Shown here: piece by piece, positions 33,448 to 43,062 of the stretch
Layout of the letters: each line of letters starts with the position of its first letter
Position numbering within the stretch: the first letter of the stretch is position 1
Source of the DNA: Paenibacillus fonticola DSM 21315
GTDB taxonomy: Bacteria > Bacillota > Bacilli > Paenibacillales > Paenibacillaceae
NCBI RefSeq assembly: GCF_000381905.1
Contig: NZ_KB907255.1
Span: 24,638 to 88,637, forward strand
Direction of reading: 5' to 3'
Length of the DNA: 64,000 nt
Notes under the pieces: model-generated
Database searches by the model: none
Told to the model about the DNA's origin: nothing
What the model saw: the letters and a program-made list of their open reading frames with translations, nothing else
Program-made: the position numbers and the translations under genes

Positions 33448-34479
33448 TCACCCTTTCTTTGGCGAGCTCCCGCGAATATATTTGGCATCGAACAGAAACA
33501 AGCGCATCAACAGCACAAGCGAAGGAATCAAGATGAACAGCCCGGCAATGAAGGCCGTAATCAAGGCAACTGCCATCGTCTCATTTGTAAATCCTTCATA
33601 AATGCTCACCTGCTTATACAGAATGTAAGGCAAATGGGAGCGCCCATATCCGTACCAGGCAAAGCCGAATTGCAGCATGACAAGCAGGAAGGACCAGCCC
33701 AAATGACGCCGTCTCCATACCAAATATACCGCCAGCAGAAAACTGGCCAGCGAGGCAAGAAACATCCATGCCATACCAAGCATATTTTGAAAATGCTCCG
33801 GATTATGCCGGTTAAGCTGAAAAAAAGCAAGCACGGATGCGGCAATCGTCGGCCCGCTCCACATTAGGGCATACCCCCGCAGCACTTCAAACGCTAAGCG
33901 GTCCCCTGCCTTTTTGGCATAGAACGTCAGGAACATAGCTGAAATGTACAGCACCGACACGATAGCCAGCACGATCACAGACCAGGTGTAGGGGCTTGCG
34001 AAAAACAAGGCCCAGTCGAATAAAACGCCGCCGTCTTCTTCCCGGATAATCCCGCCTTCCGAGACCGCCAATACAGTTGACAGCGCTGCCGGAATGAACA
34101 ATCCGGTCGAGCCGTAAATCGCCATATAAATCTTGTTGTCTTCTTTGCTGCTTCCATAAGTGTTATAGGCATAATAAGCCCCGCGAAGCGCGAGCAATAC
34201 GGTGGCCAGGCTGCCCGGGACGAGCAGCGCCGTACCGTAGTAATAGGCTGACACCGGGAAAAAACCGACAAGGCCCACGACGAAAAAGATCAGAAATACG
34301 TTCGTCACTTCCCAGACGGGAGACAGGTAGCGCTGGATAATTTGATGGATTTTGTTCCGGTGTCCCGTAATGACACTGTAATAGCTAAAAAATCCAGCCC
34401 CAAAGTCAATCGAAGCGACGATAAGATATCCGAACAGAAACGTCCAAAGCACCGTTATTCCGACGATTTCATAGCTCAT
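33448..34479 (-). CDS. cydB: cytochrome bd ubiquinol oxidase subunit II
   Basis: The protein is 343 aa from the ATG at 34479 (AGGGGCAGG upstream). It has eight to nine membrane segments, with YEIVGITVLWTFLFGYLIVA and IDFGAGFFSYY near the start, typical of the Firmicutes CydB group. It pairs with CydA in the menaquinol-oxidising high-affinity terminal oxidase. It overlaps cydA by 11 bases and is followed by cydS. Confidence 0.9.
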   Translation of the reverse strand: MSYEIVGITVLWTFLFGYLIVASIDFGAGFFSYYSVITGHRNKIHQIIQRYLSPVWEVTNVFLIFFVVGLVGFFPVSAYYYGTALLVPGSLATVLLALRGAYYAYNTYGSSKEDNKIYMAIYGSTGLFIPAALSTVLAVSEGGIIREEDGGVLFDWALFFASPYTWSVIVLAIVSVLYISAMFLTFYAKKAGDRLAFEVLRGYALMWSGPTIAASVLAFFQLNRHNPEHFQNMLGMAWMFLASLASFLLAVYLVWRRRHLGWSFLLVMLQFGFAWYGYGRSHLPYILYKQVSIYEGFTNETMAVALITAFIAGLFILIPSLVLLMRLFLFDAKYIRGSSPKKG

Positions 34480-35824
34480 TACCTGCCCCTCCCTCAATTC
34501 CCCGCTCTTTCATTTCCGCGAGTACATCTTTATTCCGGAACAATTTGGCCAGCACAACGATGCAGGAAACGCAGAGCACGATATACAGGACGATGAACAG
34601 CACAAGCATCGAGCCGACATGAGGAGATGTTGTTGCCGCATCAGCCACTCTCATATAGCCGCGCACGATCCAGGGCTGGCGGCCAAGCTCAGCAAACATC
34701 CATCCCAGCTCAATTGAAATCATGGCAAACGGCCCGAGCGTCAGTATGCCGATCAACAGCCATTTCGGGTACCCTTTGTTCCTGCCCGGAAGTTTGCTGC
34801 GCAGCAGAAACAAAAATGGAATGAGGACGAGCAGCACGCCAAGCGTCACTTTCATGTCGAACATATAGTGAATAAGGAGCGGCGGCCAGTCGCTCTGCGG
34901 GAAGTCGTTCAAGCCAATTACCTTCGTCTTCGGAGAGCTGCCAGCCAAAACGCTGAGCGCATAAGGAAGCCGCAGTGCGTATTTCACCTGCTGGTTCTCG
35001 TCCAGAATTCCACCATAAATCAGAGGTGCCTTTTCCATCGTGTCAAAGTGCCATTCTGCCGCCGCCAGCTTCTCCGGCTGGTATTTGGCCAGAAATTTGC
35101 CGGAGAAGTCTCCAATGACCGCTGTCGAGACGGCAAAGACAAAGGCGCTTGTCACTGTAAGCTTGAGCGCTTTTTTGAAATAAGGATGGTTGCGCCCTTT
35201 CAGCATGCTGTAAGCGGCAATGCCTGCCAGCAGCCCGGCGCTCATCGTCAATGAGGATGCAACGACATGCGATACTTTCGTCGGAGTCGCCGGATTGAAT
35301 ATCGCCTTAAGCGGATCAATATGGGTGAACACTCCATTTTCCAGGGTAAAGCCCTGCGGCGTATTCATAAACGCATTTACAGACGTAATAAAAAACGCGG
35401 AGGAAAAGGCTCCAATCACGACGGGAATAAGCAGCAGCAAATGCAGCAAAGGCCGTCTAAACCGCTCCCACGTATACAAATAAATGCCGAGAAAAATCGC
35501 CTCGATAAAAAACGCAAAGGTCTCCATAAACAGCGGAAGAGCAATCGCTTGTCCGGCAACCCGCATAAATGTAGGCCATAATAAACTAAGCTGGAGACCA
35601 ATAGAAGTTCCCGTAACTACGCCGACCGCCACCGAGATGACAAATCCCCGCGCCCATCTCCGGGCCAGCAGCGAGTAATGGGGGTCCTTATGCGTAATGC
35701 CTCTCCATTCCGCCAGTGCAATCATAAGCGGAACACCTACGCCGATCGAGGCGAAGTTAATGTGTACAAACAAAGTAAGCCCGGTGAGAATCCTGCTTAA
35801 CGTGACTGGGTCTGTAGAAAACAT
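34469..35824 (-). CDS. cydA: cytochrome bd ubiquinol oxidase subunit I
   Basis: The 451-aa protein starts MFSTDPVTLSRILTGLTLFVHINFA, with an early His as heme ligand. It contains the short-Q-loop region with EKLAAAEWHFDT, WIVRGYMRVADAAT, and about nine membrane segments. GGGAGC precedes the ATG. The operon order is a small ORF (35910-36041), cydA, cydB, cydS. No cydCD is nearby. I looked for a Rex box (TTGTGAA-like) upstream and found none that is convincing. Confidence 0.93.
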   Translation of the reverse strand: MFSTDPVTLSRILTGLTLFVHINFASIGVGVPLMIALAEWRGITHKDPHYSLLARRWARGFVISVAVGVVTGTSIGLQLSLLWPTFMRVAGQAIALPLFMETFAFFIEAIFLGIYLYTWERFRRPLLHLLLLIPVVIGAFSSAFFITSVNAFMNTPQGFTLENGVFTHIDPLKAIFNPATPTKVSHVVASSLTMSAGLLAGIAAYSMLKGRNHPYFKKALKLTVTSAFVFAVSTAVIGDFSGKFLAKYQPEKLAAAEWHFDTMEKAPLIYGGILDENQQVKYALRLPYALSVLAGSSPKTKVIGLNDFPQSDWPPLLIHYMFDMKVTLGVLLVLIPFLFLLRSKLPGRNKGYPKWLLIGILTLGPFAMISIELGWMFAELGRQPWIVRGYMRVADAATTSPHVGSMLVLFIVLYIVLCVSCIVVLAKLFRNKDVLAEMKERGIEGGAGNEL

Positions 35825-35909
35825 GTTCCAGTTTCAGCTCCCTTTTTAAAATAGCCGTATATACGCGGATCACTGGCAGAGCGATCATCACGGTCCGGTG
35901 ATTAACAAT

Positions 35910-36041
35910 TCAATACGCTTGCAGGACTAAGAGCAGAAACGCGCGAATAAGGCGAAAAGCGCTGTTTGCTGTAGCATACAGCATGATGGCAGCTACTATG
36001 AGACATACAGCGATCAGCATTTTTTCCTGTTTTTGAAACAT
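35910..36041 (-). CDS. 43-aa membrane peptide upstream of cydA
   Basis: A frame of 43 codons opens with ATG at 36041 behind a near perfect AGGAGGTG. It encodes MFQKQEKMLIAVCLIVAAIM and a second part with SAFRLIRAFLLLVL: one or two hydrophobic helices with basic residues between. Its stop is 85 bases before the cydA start, on the same strand. I do not recognise it. It could be an accessory subunit, an assembly peptide or a leader peptide. Confidence 0.6.
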   Translation of the reverse strand: MFQKQEKMLIAVCLIVAAIMLYATANSAFRLIRAFLLLVLQAY

Positions 36042-36170
36042 GAATAAAAAGCACCTCCTGCAGCAAGTCAGGCACTGCATAACATAACCATCCAGCGTTT
36101 ACCTGTAGTTTGCCTATACAATTCCTATTTATTCCTAAACGTAAAGTGATGCTCCCGTTCCTCTGAAAGC

Positions 36171-36199
36171 TTGGGTAATCTCAACCCTTGATGTACAAT
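36171..36199 (+). promoter_or_regulatory. Possible sigma-A promoter of the CvfC gene
   Basis: TTGGGT and TACAAT are 17 bp apart, 26 bases before the start codon. Confidence 0.4.
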
Positions 36200-36224
36200 A
36201 AGTTGAAAGGAGTGTGAACAATTT

Positions 36225-37373
36225 ATGAAAATAGTGTTTATCGAACCGACGCCAAGTCCGAATACGATGAAGCTGCATTTAAGCGAAAGTCTCGAACCTG
36301 GCATCCGTAAAACATATACGTTAGACAATGAACGTTCCGCACCGCCCTGGATCGCCCAAATGCTGCATATCCCCGGTGTAAAAAGCGTCTTTCATACTGC
36401 CGACTTTGTCGCGCTCGATCGGAAAGGCAATGCCGACTGGTCAGTCATTCTGTCCAAGGTGCAAGAGCAGTTTGGACAGGAAAGTGTCGCCTCCGCATGG
36501 GAACAAGGCGATTTGGACCCTGACCGGGGGTACGGGGAAGCGCAAGTGTTCGTGCAGTTTTTCCGCAGCATTCCTATGCAGATCCGCGTCAAGTCCGGCA
36601 CGCTGGAGGAGCGCATCGGCCTTGGCGAGCGATTTGTTCAGGCGGTGACGGATGTGGCCAGTGCGACCCTGATTAAGGAGCGCAAGCTGACCGACTATGG
36701 CGTGCGCTATGGGGAGCTGCCAGAGATCGCCCGCGAGGTAGAGCAGGAACTGGAAGCAGCTTATCCTCCCGAGCGGCTGCAAGCCCTTGTAGCTCAAGCG
36801 ATCCAGCATGGCAGCAGCGAGGCTGAATTTGTAGAGCAGCGCCGTGAGCTTAGCATGGACGAAGTAAGGGAGCGGCTGCAAAGCGAGGATTGGCGCGTCC
36901 GCTACGCAGGGCTGGAAGCGCTGAAGCCGGATGCCGGGGCGCTCCCGCTGCTTGAGGAAGCGCTGCGAGACAAGCAGATGCAGGTGCGCCGCCTCGCCGT
37001 CGTCTATCTCGGCGACCTCGGTTCGCCGGAAGCGATGGAGCTGCTCTATGAAGCGCTGCGGGATAAATCTCCCGCCGTGCGCCGTACGGCTGGCGATACG
37101 CTGTCCGATATCGGCGATCCCGCAGCGACGGAAGCGATGATCGCCGCGCTGCAGGACACGAGCAAGCTCGTTCGCTGGCGCGCTGCCCGCTTCCTGTACG
37201 AAGTGGGCACGGACGATGCCAAGGAAGCGCTGCGCGCCGCTGCCGACGACCCGGAATTCGAAGTCGGTCTGCAGGCAAGAATGGCGCTTGAGCGCATCGA
37301 ATCAGGCGAGCAGGCTGCGGGTACCGTGTGGCAGCAAATGGCGCAGGCGAGACAAAGCAGCGATGTCCAATAG
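36225..37373 (+). CDS. conserved virulence factor C-like protein (NifU_N plus HEAT repeats)
   Basis: The 382-aa protein has an N-terminal Nfu/NifU_N-like domain (about 1-90: IEPTPSPNTMKLHLS, then VFHTADFVALDRKG). A middle linker domain follows. The C-terminal part (about 205-360) is HEAT repeats, with three or four copies of the form W-R-V-R-x-A...L-x-A-L (DWRVRYAGLEALKP, MQVRRLAVVYLGDLG, PAVRRTAGDTLSDIG, LVRWRAARFLYEVG). It resembles CvfC/YpgR. AAAGGAG lies upstream. Role unknown; a scaffold or adaptor is likely. GC content is above that of its neighbours in the HEAT part. Confidence 0.85.
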   Translation: MKIVFIEPTPSPNTMKLHLSESLEPGIRKTYTLDNERSAPPWIAQMLHIPGVKSVFHTADFVALDRKGNADWSVILSKVQEQFGQESVASAWEQGDLDPDRGYGEAQVFVQFFRSIPMQIRVKSGTLEERIGLGERFVQAVTDVASATLIKERKLTDYGVRYGELPEIAREVEQELEAAYPPERLQALVAQAIQHGSSEAEFVEQRRELSMDEVRERLQSEDWRVRYAGLEALKPDAGALPLLEEALRDKQMQVRRLAVVYLGDLGSPEAMELLYEALRDKSPAVRRTAGDTLSDIGDPAATEAMIAALQDTSKLVRWRAARFLYEVGTDDAKEALRAAADDPEFEVGLQARMALERIESGEQAAGTVWQQMAQARQSSDVQ

Positions 37374-37399
37374 AATGACATCGCCTTGAGCAGCTCATC

Positions 37400-37520
37400 T
37401 TTGCCAGTTAGCAGGTATTGGCGGGTATCAGCCGGTAGGTATTCGCGCTGGCAGGTATCAGTTGCCAGGCATCAGCCTGCAGGTGCTGGCTGGCGGGTAT
37501 CAATTGACAGGGGCCAGCTG
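37400..37520. repeat. Decayed GCAGGTATCAG-type repeats
   Basis: GCAGGTATTGGCGG, GGTATCAGCCGG, GCAGGTATCAGTTG and related units follow each other with a period of roughly 20-25 bases. The stretch is non-coding. Confidence 0.6.
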
Positions 37521-37540
37521 GCATCGTCTTAAAACGGCAA

Positions 37541-37578
37541 AAAAGCGCCTTGCGGCATCCACGTCGCAAGGCGCTTTT
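37541..37578. terminator. Bidirectional terminator after CvfC
   Basis: AAAAGCGCCTTGCG and CGCAAGGCGCTTTT form a perfect 14-bp stem between two convergent genes. Confidence 0.9.
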
Positions 37579-37602
37579 CTATATCTGCTATTCAGAAATA
37601 CA

Positions 37603-38742
37603 TTATTTGGTCTCCCAATGAATCTCGACTCGTAAATCCTTGGTTTCTTCCAGCGGCTCCGCTAAATAGGAAATATTGCTGACCGGCAGCTCATACAAGG
37701 TTGCCAGATGATCAAGCAGCTGCTTCTCCGTCCCTGAGTACCTGATCGTGACGGTATTTTTTTTCTCTTTGAGCGCTTGCCTTACCTGCCCCTGAATGCC
37801 TTGAGCATTTTTCATCACAGACTCCGGGTTATATAACGTGTATTCCAGCTGCTTCTCCAGATCCTGCAATCCCGCGGTATGTTGACCGCCTGCCGTTATT
37901 AGCGAGCGAAGCGTCTGACGATAAGACTGCTTAGCCGGCGGGTACACATTTCTCCAACTGTGCGTCTTTCTCATCTGCTCATCTGATCTCATATAGTAAG
38001 TATATTTAACGACGCCAGCCATATCCGGCACAGGATCGTCCCAGGTTGTATCCAAGTGGTACCAATGCCCGTTTATGTACACAAGGTTCCAGGCATGAAG
38101 CTGTCCTCCCGCACTTCCTTCGATGATTTGGTTATTCATCCCTGCCTGCTGCAATAGCTTATACGTTAACAGCGCATAGCCCTGACATACTGCAGTACCT
38201 GTCTTCAGGCCTTCGTAGGCGGTGTATTTCTGCAGTTTTTCATCGTATTTTAAATTCAGTACGACATAATCATGAATGGCCTTCACTTTCTGGTGCTCAT
38301 TCATGCCCTCCTTGATAATCTCCTGCAGAATTTCCTTCACCCGCTCGTTAACATAAGCAGACTGAGCCGCGCTCTCCCGGTAGTTGATTTGAAAGGTAAT
38401 CTTCGCTGAACCTGTAGTCCCCTTATAAGAGTAATTATAAAGATCGACAACATATTTCGTATAAGGATCATCGTCCAGCGCGGCATTCATAGCTTTCTGC
38501 ATGTCGTTCTCAATATTTTGAGTGGAGCCTTGATATTTAAAAACAATCGTCGTTTGGCGATTTTGCATCATTTCAGCCAGAATAGTTTGAATCTCCTGCA
38601 AAGAAGATACGGACGCAGTCTTTAAAGTATTTTGTGAATCTGCAAATACTTCTGGGTAACCAACACCCGGGGGTATGGCACCAAACACAACGGCACTCAC
38701 TATTCCTGCCACAATCCATCTTTTTACTGCTCGCTGCCTCAT
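37603..38742 (-). CDS. secreted transglutaminase-like domain protein
   Basis: The protein is about 379 aa. A signal peptide (MRQRAVKRWIVAGIVSAVVF onwards) ends near FADS. The transglutaminase-like core spans about 155-265 and has the triad Cys (GTAVCQGYALLTY), His (QLHAWNLVYI) and Asp (YHLDTTWDDP). The flanking parts are helical and unassigned. It may be a protease or crosslinker of the cell surface, like other secreted transglutaminase-core proteins of Bacillota. The ATG at 38742 is preferred over a TTG at 38754, which overlaps the GGGAG site. Confidence 0.82.
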   Translation of the reverse strand: MRQRAVKRWIVAGIVSAVVFGAIPPGVGYPEVFADSQNTLKTASVSSLQEIQTILAEMMQNRQTTIVFKYQGSTQNIENDMQKAMNAALDDDPYTKYVVDLYNYSYKGTTGSAKITFQINYRESAAQSAYVNERVKEILQEIIKEGMNEHQKVKAIHDYVVLNLKYDEKLQKYTAYEGLKTGTAVCQGYALLTYKLLQQAGMNNQIIEGSAGGQLHAWNLVYINGHWYHLDTTWDDPVPDMAGVVKYTYYMRSDEQMRKTHSWRNVYPPAKQSYRQTLRSLITAGGQHTAGLQDLEKQLEYTLYNPESVMKNAQGIQGQVRQALKEKKNTVTIRYSGTEKQLLDHLATLYELPVSNISYLAEPLEETKDLRVEIHWETK

Positions 38743-39084
38743 ATCTTCTCCCAACCTTTCTGCTTAGAATATGACGGTATATCGATAGTTCAAGCCCATT
38801 GTAACACAACCTGTTTTGAAAAGGACTTCTAGTTTTGTCGAATCTCCCCGCGCCGGACCAATTCGATTTCGTCGAATCTCCCCGCAGGACCAATTTGTTT
38901 TCATCGACCATGGCCACGCCTCTTCCCATAGCCACCCTCGTCTTAAAAAAGACGATAAAACGCCTTATTTTCCTACCTGATTTCCTTTTAAATGGATAAA
39001 GGTTTAGGTATAATATAAAACATATTAACAGTGTGATAAATATCATTGCGTAATCAGCCATAATAGAAATGGAGAGACCGTTTT

Positions 39085-39282
39085 ATGACTATAGTAAATA
39101 TATCGGACATTTCCGTCCAACTTTTTATTACCGTAATGTTTTTCCTCCTGATCATTGCCCCGTTAGGCAGTCTCGGACTGTTGCGCCTGTTCCAGGGGAG
39201 GAAGAAGAGCGGATTTATTCTAATCGGCAGCGGCATTGTCAGCTATGTCGTCTTCCAGCTTGTCGTCGGTTTAGTCGTCTGA
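39085..39282 (+). CDS. small two-helix membrane protein
   Basis: The 65-aa protein has two hydrophobic segments (about 10-34 and 43-64) joined by a basic loop (QGRKKSG). GGAGAG lies eight bases before the ATG. I do not recognise a family. The gene stands alone. Confidence 0.6.
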   Translation: MTIVNISDISVQLFITVMFFLLIIAPLGSLGLLRLFQGRKKSGFILIGSGIVSYVVFQLVVGLVV

Positions 39283-39512
39283 AAGCAGCCTGTTGGCTGG
39301 CCATTTTCATTGATCATCAGGCAAGAGGGGCGGCTAGCCCCCTCCTCTCGCCTATGAAGGCATGCGCTGCAAGTGCTTCTTCTTAGTTTAATCTATACCC
39401 ATTTGACAACATCCTCTACCATTAACAAACTGTATAAACAATAACTCTTAGCTAGAGCCTGCAGCCCGCTTATCCCCTAATGATTCTCCCCTGCGGTTTT
39501 GTTGTATATAGC

Positions 39513-39539
39513 AAAAAGACAGCGAATAAACCGCTGTCT
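39513..39539 (-). terminator. Terminator of trxB
   Basis: AGACAGCG and CGCTGTCT pair around seven bases; on the minus strand TTTTT follows. It lies about 128 bases after the trxB stop. Confidence 0.65.
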
Positions 39540-39666
39540 CTAAGTGATTTTACCTCTCTCAAATGTCGCTTTTTCAAAATATTTGTCTCTCAAAGTGTTG
39601 CTCTCTCATAAAATTTTAGCATTTCCAGAAAACCACATCGATAATATATGCAGCAAAACAAATCAA

Positions 39667-40617
39667 TTATTTCGCAGCGGAGGCTGCCGCTTCATGCTCC
39701 AGATTCTCGATGTATTTCTCGCAGTCAAGAGCGGCCATGCATCCGCTGCCGGCAGCGGTAATGGCTTGGCGGTAACGGGAGTCTTGAACGTCGCCGCAAG
39801 CGAACACGCCCGGTACATTTGTTAAGGACGTTCCCGGCTTAACGACGATATACCCGTTGTCATCCGTATCAATTTGTCCGCCGAGGAAGCCGGTGTTCGG
39901 ATGATGCCCAATTGCAACGAAAACGCCGCTCGCTTCAATAACCTCTTCCGCCCCGGTTTCATTGTTGCGCACTTTAAGTCCAGTAACGCCGGTGTCGCTC
40001 GTAACGACCTCAATCGGGGTGCGGTTAAGCGCCCATTCTACTTTCTCATTGGCCCGAACCCGATCCTGCATAATTTTGGACGCACGCAGTTCGTCACGAC
40101 GATGAACTACAGTGACCTTCGATGCGAACCGCGTCAAGAAGCCTGCCTCCTCCAGCGCGGAATCTCCGCCGCCAACGACGATAATTTCCTTGCCCCGGAA
40201 GAAAAACCCGTCACAGGTTGCGCATGTACTAACACCACGCCCTACGTTATCCTGCTCCCCGGGAATGCCAAGATATTTAGCGGTTGCTCCCGTCGACAGC
40301 ACCAAAGTATCGGATACCAATTCACCCAGGCCCTCTACCTGAAGCTTGAATGGGCGCTTGCTCAAATCAACTGAATTTACCCAGCCTGTGCGAAATTCAG
40401 CCCCGAAACGCTCCGCCTGCTTGCGCATGTTATCCATCAATTCCGGACCCATAATTCCCTCAGGAAATCCAGGGAAATTTTCCACGTCCGTCGTTGTCGT
40501 CAATTGGCCACCAGGCTGAGGCCCTTCGATTACAAGAGGCTTCAAGTTGGCGCGTGCCAAGTAAATAGCTGCTGTCAGCCCTGCCGGACCAGTTCCGATA
40601 ATAATAGATTTATACAT
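39667..40617 (-). CDS. trxB: thioredoxin reductase
   Basis: The 316-aa flavoprotein has an FAD Rossmann motif (GTGPAGLTAAIYLARA), the redox pair Cys132-Ala-Thr-Cys135, an NADPH motif (VVGGGDSALEEAGFL) and the C-terminal FAD block ACGDVQDSRYRQ. It reduces thioredoxin with NADPH. The length is normal. A good sigma-A promoter lies about 100 bases upstream, and a hairpin terminator follows. Confidence 0.94.
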   Translation of the reverse strand: MYKSIIIGTGPAGLTAAIYLARANLKPLVIEGPQPGGQLTTTTDVENFPGFPEGIMGPELMDNMRKQAERFGAEFRTGWVNSVDLSKRPFKLQVEGLGELVSDTLVLSTGATAKYLGIPGEQDNVGRGVSTCATCDGFFFRGKEIIVVGGGDSALEEAGFLTRFASKVTVVHRRDELRASKIMQDRVRANEKVEWALNRTPIEVVTSDTGVTGLKVRNNETGAEEVIEASGVFVAIGHHPNTGFLGGQIDTDDNGYIVVKPGTSLTNVPGVFACGDVQDSRYRQAITAAGSGCMAALDCEKYIENLEHEAAASAAK

Positions 40618-40718
40618 ATATAACGTCCTCCTTCAAGGCAATTTAACACGAATGTCAGAGCAGATTGAACTGTACTCATTGATCTATAGCTGCATGGAAT
40701 CATTATTAGCTAATCTTT

Positions 40719-40747
40719 ATTATCTTGTAATCAGCAGCCAAGGTCAA
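40719..40747 (-). promoter_or_regulatory. Sigma-A promoter of trxB
   Basis: On the minus strand TTGACC and GATAAT are 17 bp apart, with the start codon about 100 bases downstream. Confidence 0.65.
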
Positions 40748-40785
40748 TATTTGCAGCGGGAGTGTATCGTGAAGTTTCCATGAAG

Positions 40786-40920
40786 GCTTAGTGAATTCAG
40801 TAAAGATAGCTTAGTGAATTCAGCAAGGATGGCAAGGTAAATTCGGCAAAGATAGCTTAGTCAATTCAGTAAAGATAGCTTAGTGAATTCAGCAAAAATA
40901 GCTAAGTGAGTTCAGTAAAA
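40786..40920. repeat. Six tandem copies of a 22-24 bp unit
   Basis: The unit AGTGAATTCAGTAAAGAT plus AGCTT repeats with small changes six times between trxB and the ATPase gene. The copies differ in length (22, 23 or 24), so no frame is kept. Non-coding. Confidence 0.85.
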
Positions 40921-40988
40921 AAATTAGTAGTTACATTAATTGGTAAGTTCTTTGAAGTGAACTAGTCCATCCGCCAAAGCGGAACGGA

Positions 40989-43031
40989 TCAGCGAAGCAG
41001 GCGAAGTCCGTTTAGAATGACGAGTAGTGTGCTTCCTTCATGTCCTATCACGCCAAGCGGCAGGGATATCCCTTGAACGAAATTGCCGGCGATCAAGAAG
41101 ATGATAACGCCCGCTGCAAAAATGAGATTTTGCTTCACAATTTTTCGGGCACGCCGGGCCAGGGCAATCGTCTCCGCAATCATTTCCAAATTGTCATTCA
41201 TCAATACAACATCAGCGACTTCCAGGGCAGCCCCCGTTCCTCCGGCGCCCATGGCGACGCCTACTGTGGAAGCGGCAAGCGCTGGAGCATCATTGACGCC
41301 ATCCCCAACCATGACGGTGTGCCCGTGCTTGGCTCTCATTTTTCTCACATGCTCCACCTTGTCTTCCGGCAGCAAATCACCGTACACTTCATCGACCCCA
41401 GCCGCTTTCGCTACCGCCTTGGCAGTTCCGCTGCGGTCCCCTGTAAGCATCACGGTCTGCACTCCCAGCTCCCGCAGTTTAGCAATGGCTGCCATGGCCT
41501 GGGGCCGGATCGTATCCTGCAGAGCGATCAGCCCCACATATTTGTCATCTTGTAAAATAAGGGAGACGGTGTTGCCCTCGGCAACCAACACCTTCAATCG
41601 CTGCATTAATGCCGCTGGCATATCGGCGTCATTCTCATCGGCCTTGCCGATTCGCCACAGCTGTCCGTCCACCTGGGCTTCAATTCCCCAGCCGGTTATG
41701 GACTTCATCTCCTCCACTTTTTTCAGTTTTACGCCTTCCGTTCCCGCTCTGTTGACGATAGCCTGGGCCAGCGGATGCTCCGACAGGCTTTCCGCAGAAG
41801 CGCAGGCAGCCAGCACTTCCAAACGGTCATAGCCATCCGCTACGAACAGCTCGCTAACGACCGGCTGGCCTGCCGTCAAAGTTCCAGTTTTATCGAATGC
41901 TACAACCTTCGTACTGCCCAAATTGTCCATATGTGCCCCGCCTTTGAACAGAACACCTTTTCTGGCACTCTTCGACATGGCCGAAAGCATAGCCGGCATG
42001 ACGGAAGAGACTAGTGCGCATGGGGAGGCGACAACAAGGAATACCATTGCCTTATAGAAGGCGAATGACCAGCTCCAATCCAGCAAAACAGGGGTAATTA
42101 AAATGAGCGCCGCCGTAATGGCGATGACTCCCTTTGCATATAACCCTTCCAGCCGTTTAATAAAACGTTGCGTTTCCGGTGTTTCATTCTGCGCCTGCTT
42201 GACCAGGGCAATGATTTTCGCAAACAAAGTTCCTTCGGCCGGGCTGGTGACTTCAATATAGAGTGCCCCTTCCCCATTTAATGTGCCTGCGTATACGCCG
42301 TCTCCTATCGCTTTATCCACCGGAATCGATTCACCGGTAATCGTCGCCTGGTTAACAGCCGAGCCTCCGCTGCGGATGAGCCCATCCGCCGGGATCACCT
42401 CGCCCGGCTTCACGAGCAGCAGATCACCGATGGCCAGTTTCTCCACGGGAACGACTTTCATACCATCCTGTCCTACTCTTACCGCTGTCTCCGGCTTCAT
42501 GGAAATGAGCGCTGAAATATCCTTGTGACTGCGTTCGCTGGCAAACGACTCTAGCGCACCGCTGAGGGCAAATATGAAAATCAGCATGGCCCCCTCATTC
42601 CAGTAACCTATAGCAGCTGCTCCCAGCGCCGCTGCAATCATCAGCAGGTTGACATCGAGATCGCGTTCCTTGATCAGCGTTTCCAAACCTTCTTTGGCCT
42701 TTAGGTAGCCTCCCATCGTATAAGCGGCTATATATATCAATATCGACAAAGTCTGTGATAAGGACGCTACTCCCCAAGCGGTCAGCATCAGAACGCCACT
42801 GCCTAAAGCGAGCATAATTTCATGATGTCTCAGCATACGCAGCAGCGATTGGCGGCGACGGCGTCCCGGATCAGGTAAGTTGGCAGAATGCTGAATGGCG
42901 GATTGCTGTACACTGGAATGCTGAATAGCGGATTGCCCAGTGCTGGATTGCTGTAAACCGGACTGCGTAATGGCAGATTGCCGAATAGCCGATTGTTGTA
43001 CAGTGGAAACCCCTTTGTGTATCGCTTGCAT
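40989..43031 (-). CDS. P1B-4 type metal-transporting P-type ATPase (PfeT/ZosA-like)
   Basis: The protein is 680 aa from the ATG at 43031 (GGGAGGAG upstream). It has the P-ATPase core: TGES, DKTGTLT, SEHPLAQA and GDGVNDAPAL. The membrane metal motif is SPCALV (not CPC), and the last segment has HEGSTLLVILNGLR. Together these define the P1B-4 group, whose Bacillus member PfeT (formerly ZosA) exports Fe2+. There is no HMA domain; instead residues about 12-50 are QQSAI/RQSAI/QHSS repeats. Fur-family-like sites lie upstream, which fits iron or peroxide control. Confidence 0.87.
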   Translation of the reverse strand: MQAIHKGVSTVQQSAIRQSAITQSGLQQSSTGQSAIQHSSVQQSAIQHSANLPDPGRRRRQSLLRMLRHHEIMLALGSGVLMLTAWGVASLSQTLSILIYIAAYTMGGYLKAKEGLETLIKERDLDVNLLMIAAALGAAAIGYWNEGAMLIFIFALSGALESFASERSHKDISALISMKPETAVRVGQDGMKVVPVEKLAIGDLLLVKPGEVIPADGLIRSGGSAVNQATITGESIPVDKAIGDGVYAGTLNGEGALYIEVTSPAEGTLFAKIIALVKQAQNETPETQRFIKRLEGLYAKGVIAITAALILITPVLLDWSWSFAFYKAMVFLVVASPCALVSSVMPAMLSAMSKSARKGVLFKGGAHMDNLGSTKVVAFDKTGTLTAGQPVVSELFVADGYDRLEVLAACASAESLSEHPLAQAIVNRAGTEGVKLKKVEEMKSITGWGIEAQVDGQLWRIGKADENDADMPAALMQRLKVLVAEGNTVSLILQDDKYVGLIALQDTIRPQAMAAIAKLRELGVQTVMLTGDRSGTAKAVAKAAGVDEVYGDLLPEDKVEHVRKMRAKHGHTVMVGDGVNDAPALAASTVGVAMGAGGTGAALEVADVVLMNDNLEMIAETIALARRARKIVKQNLIFAAGVIIFLIAGNFVQGISLPLGVIGHEGSTLLVILNGLRLLR

Positions 43032-43062
43032 GTAAATCTCCTCCCTTAATCTGGTGTCTAAT

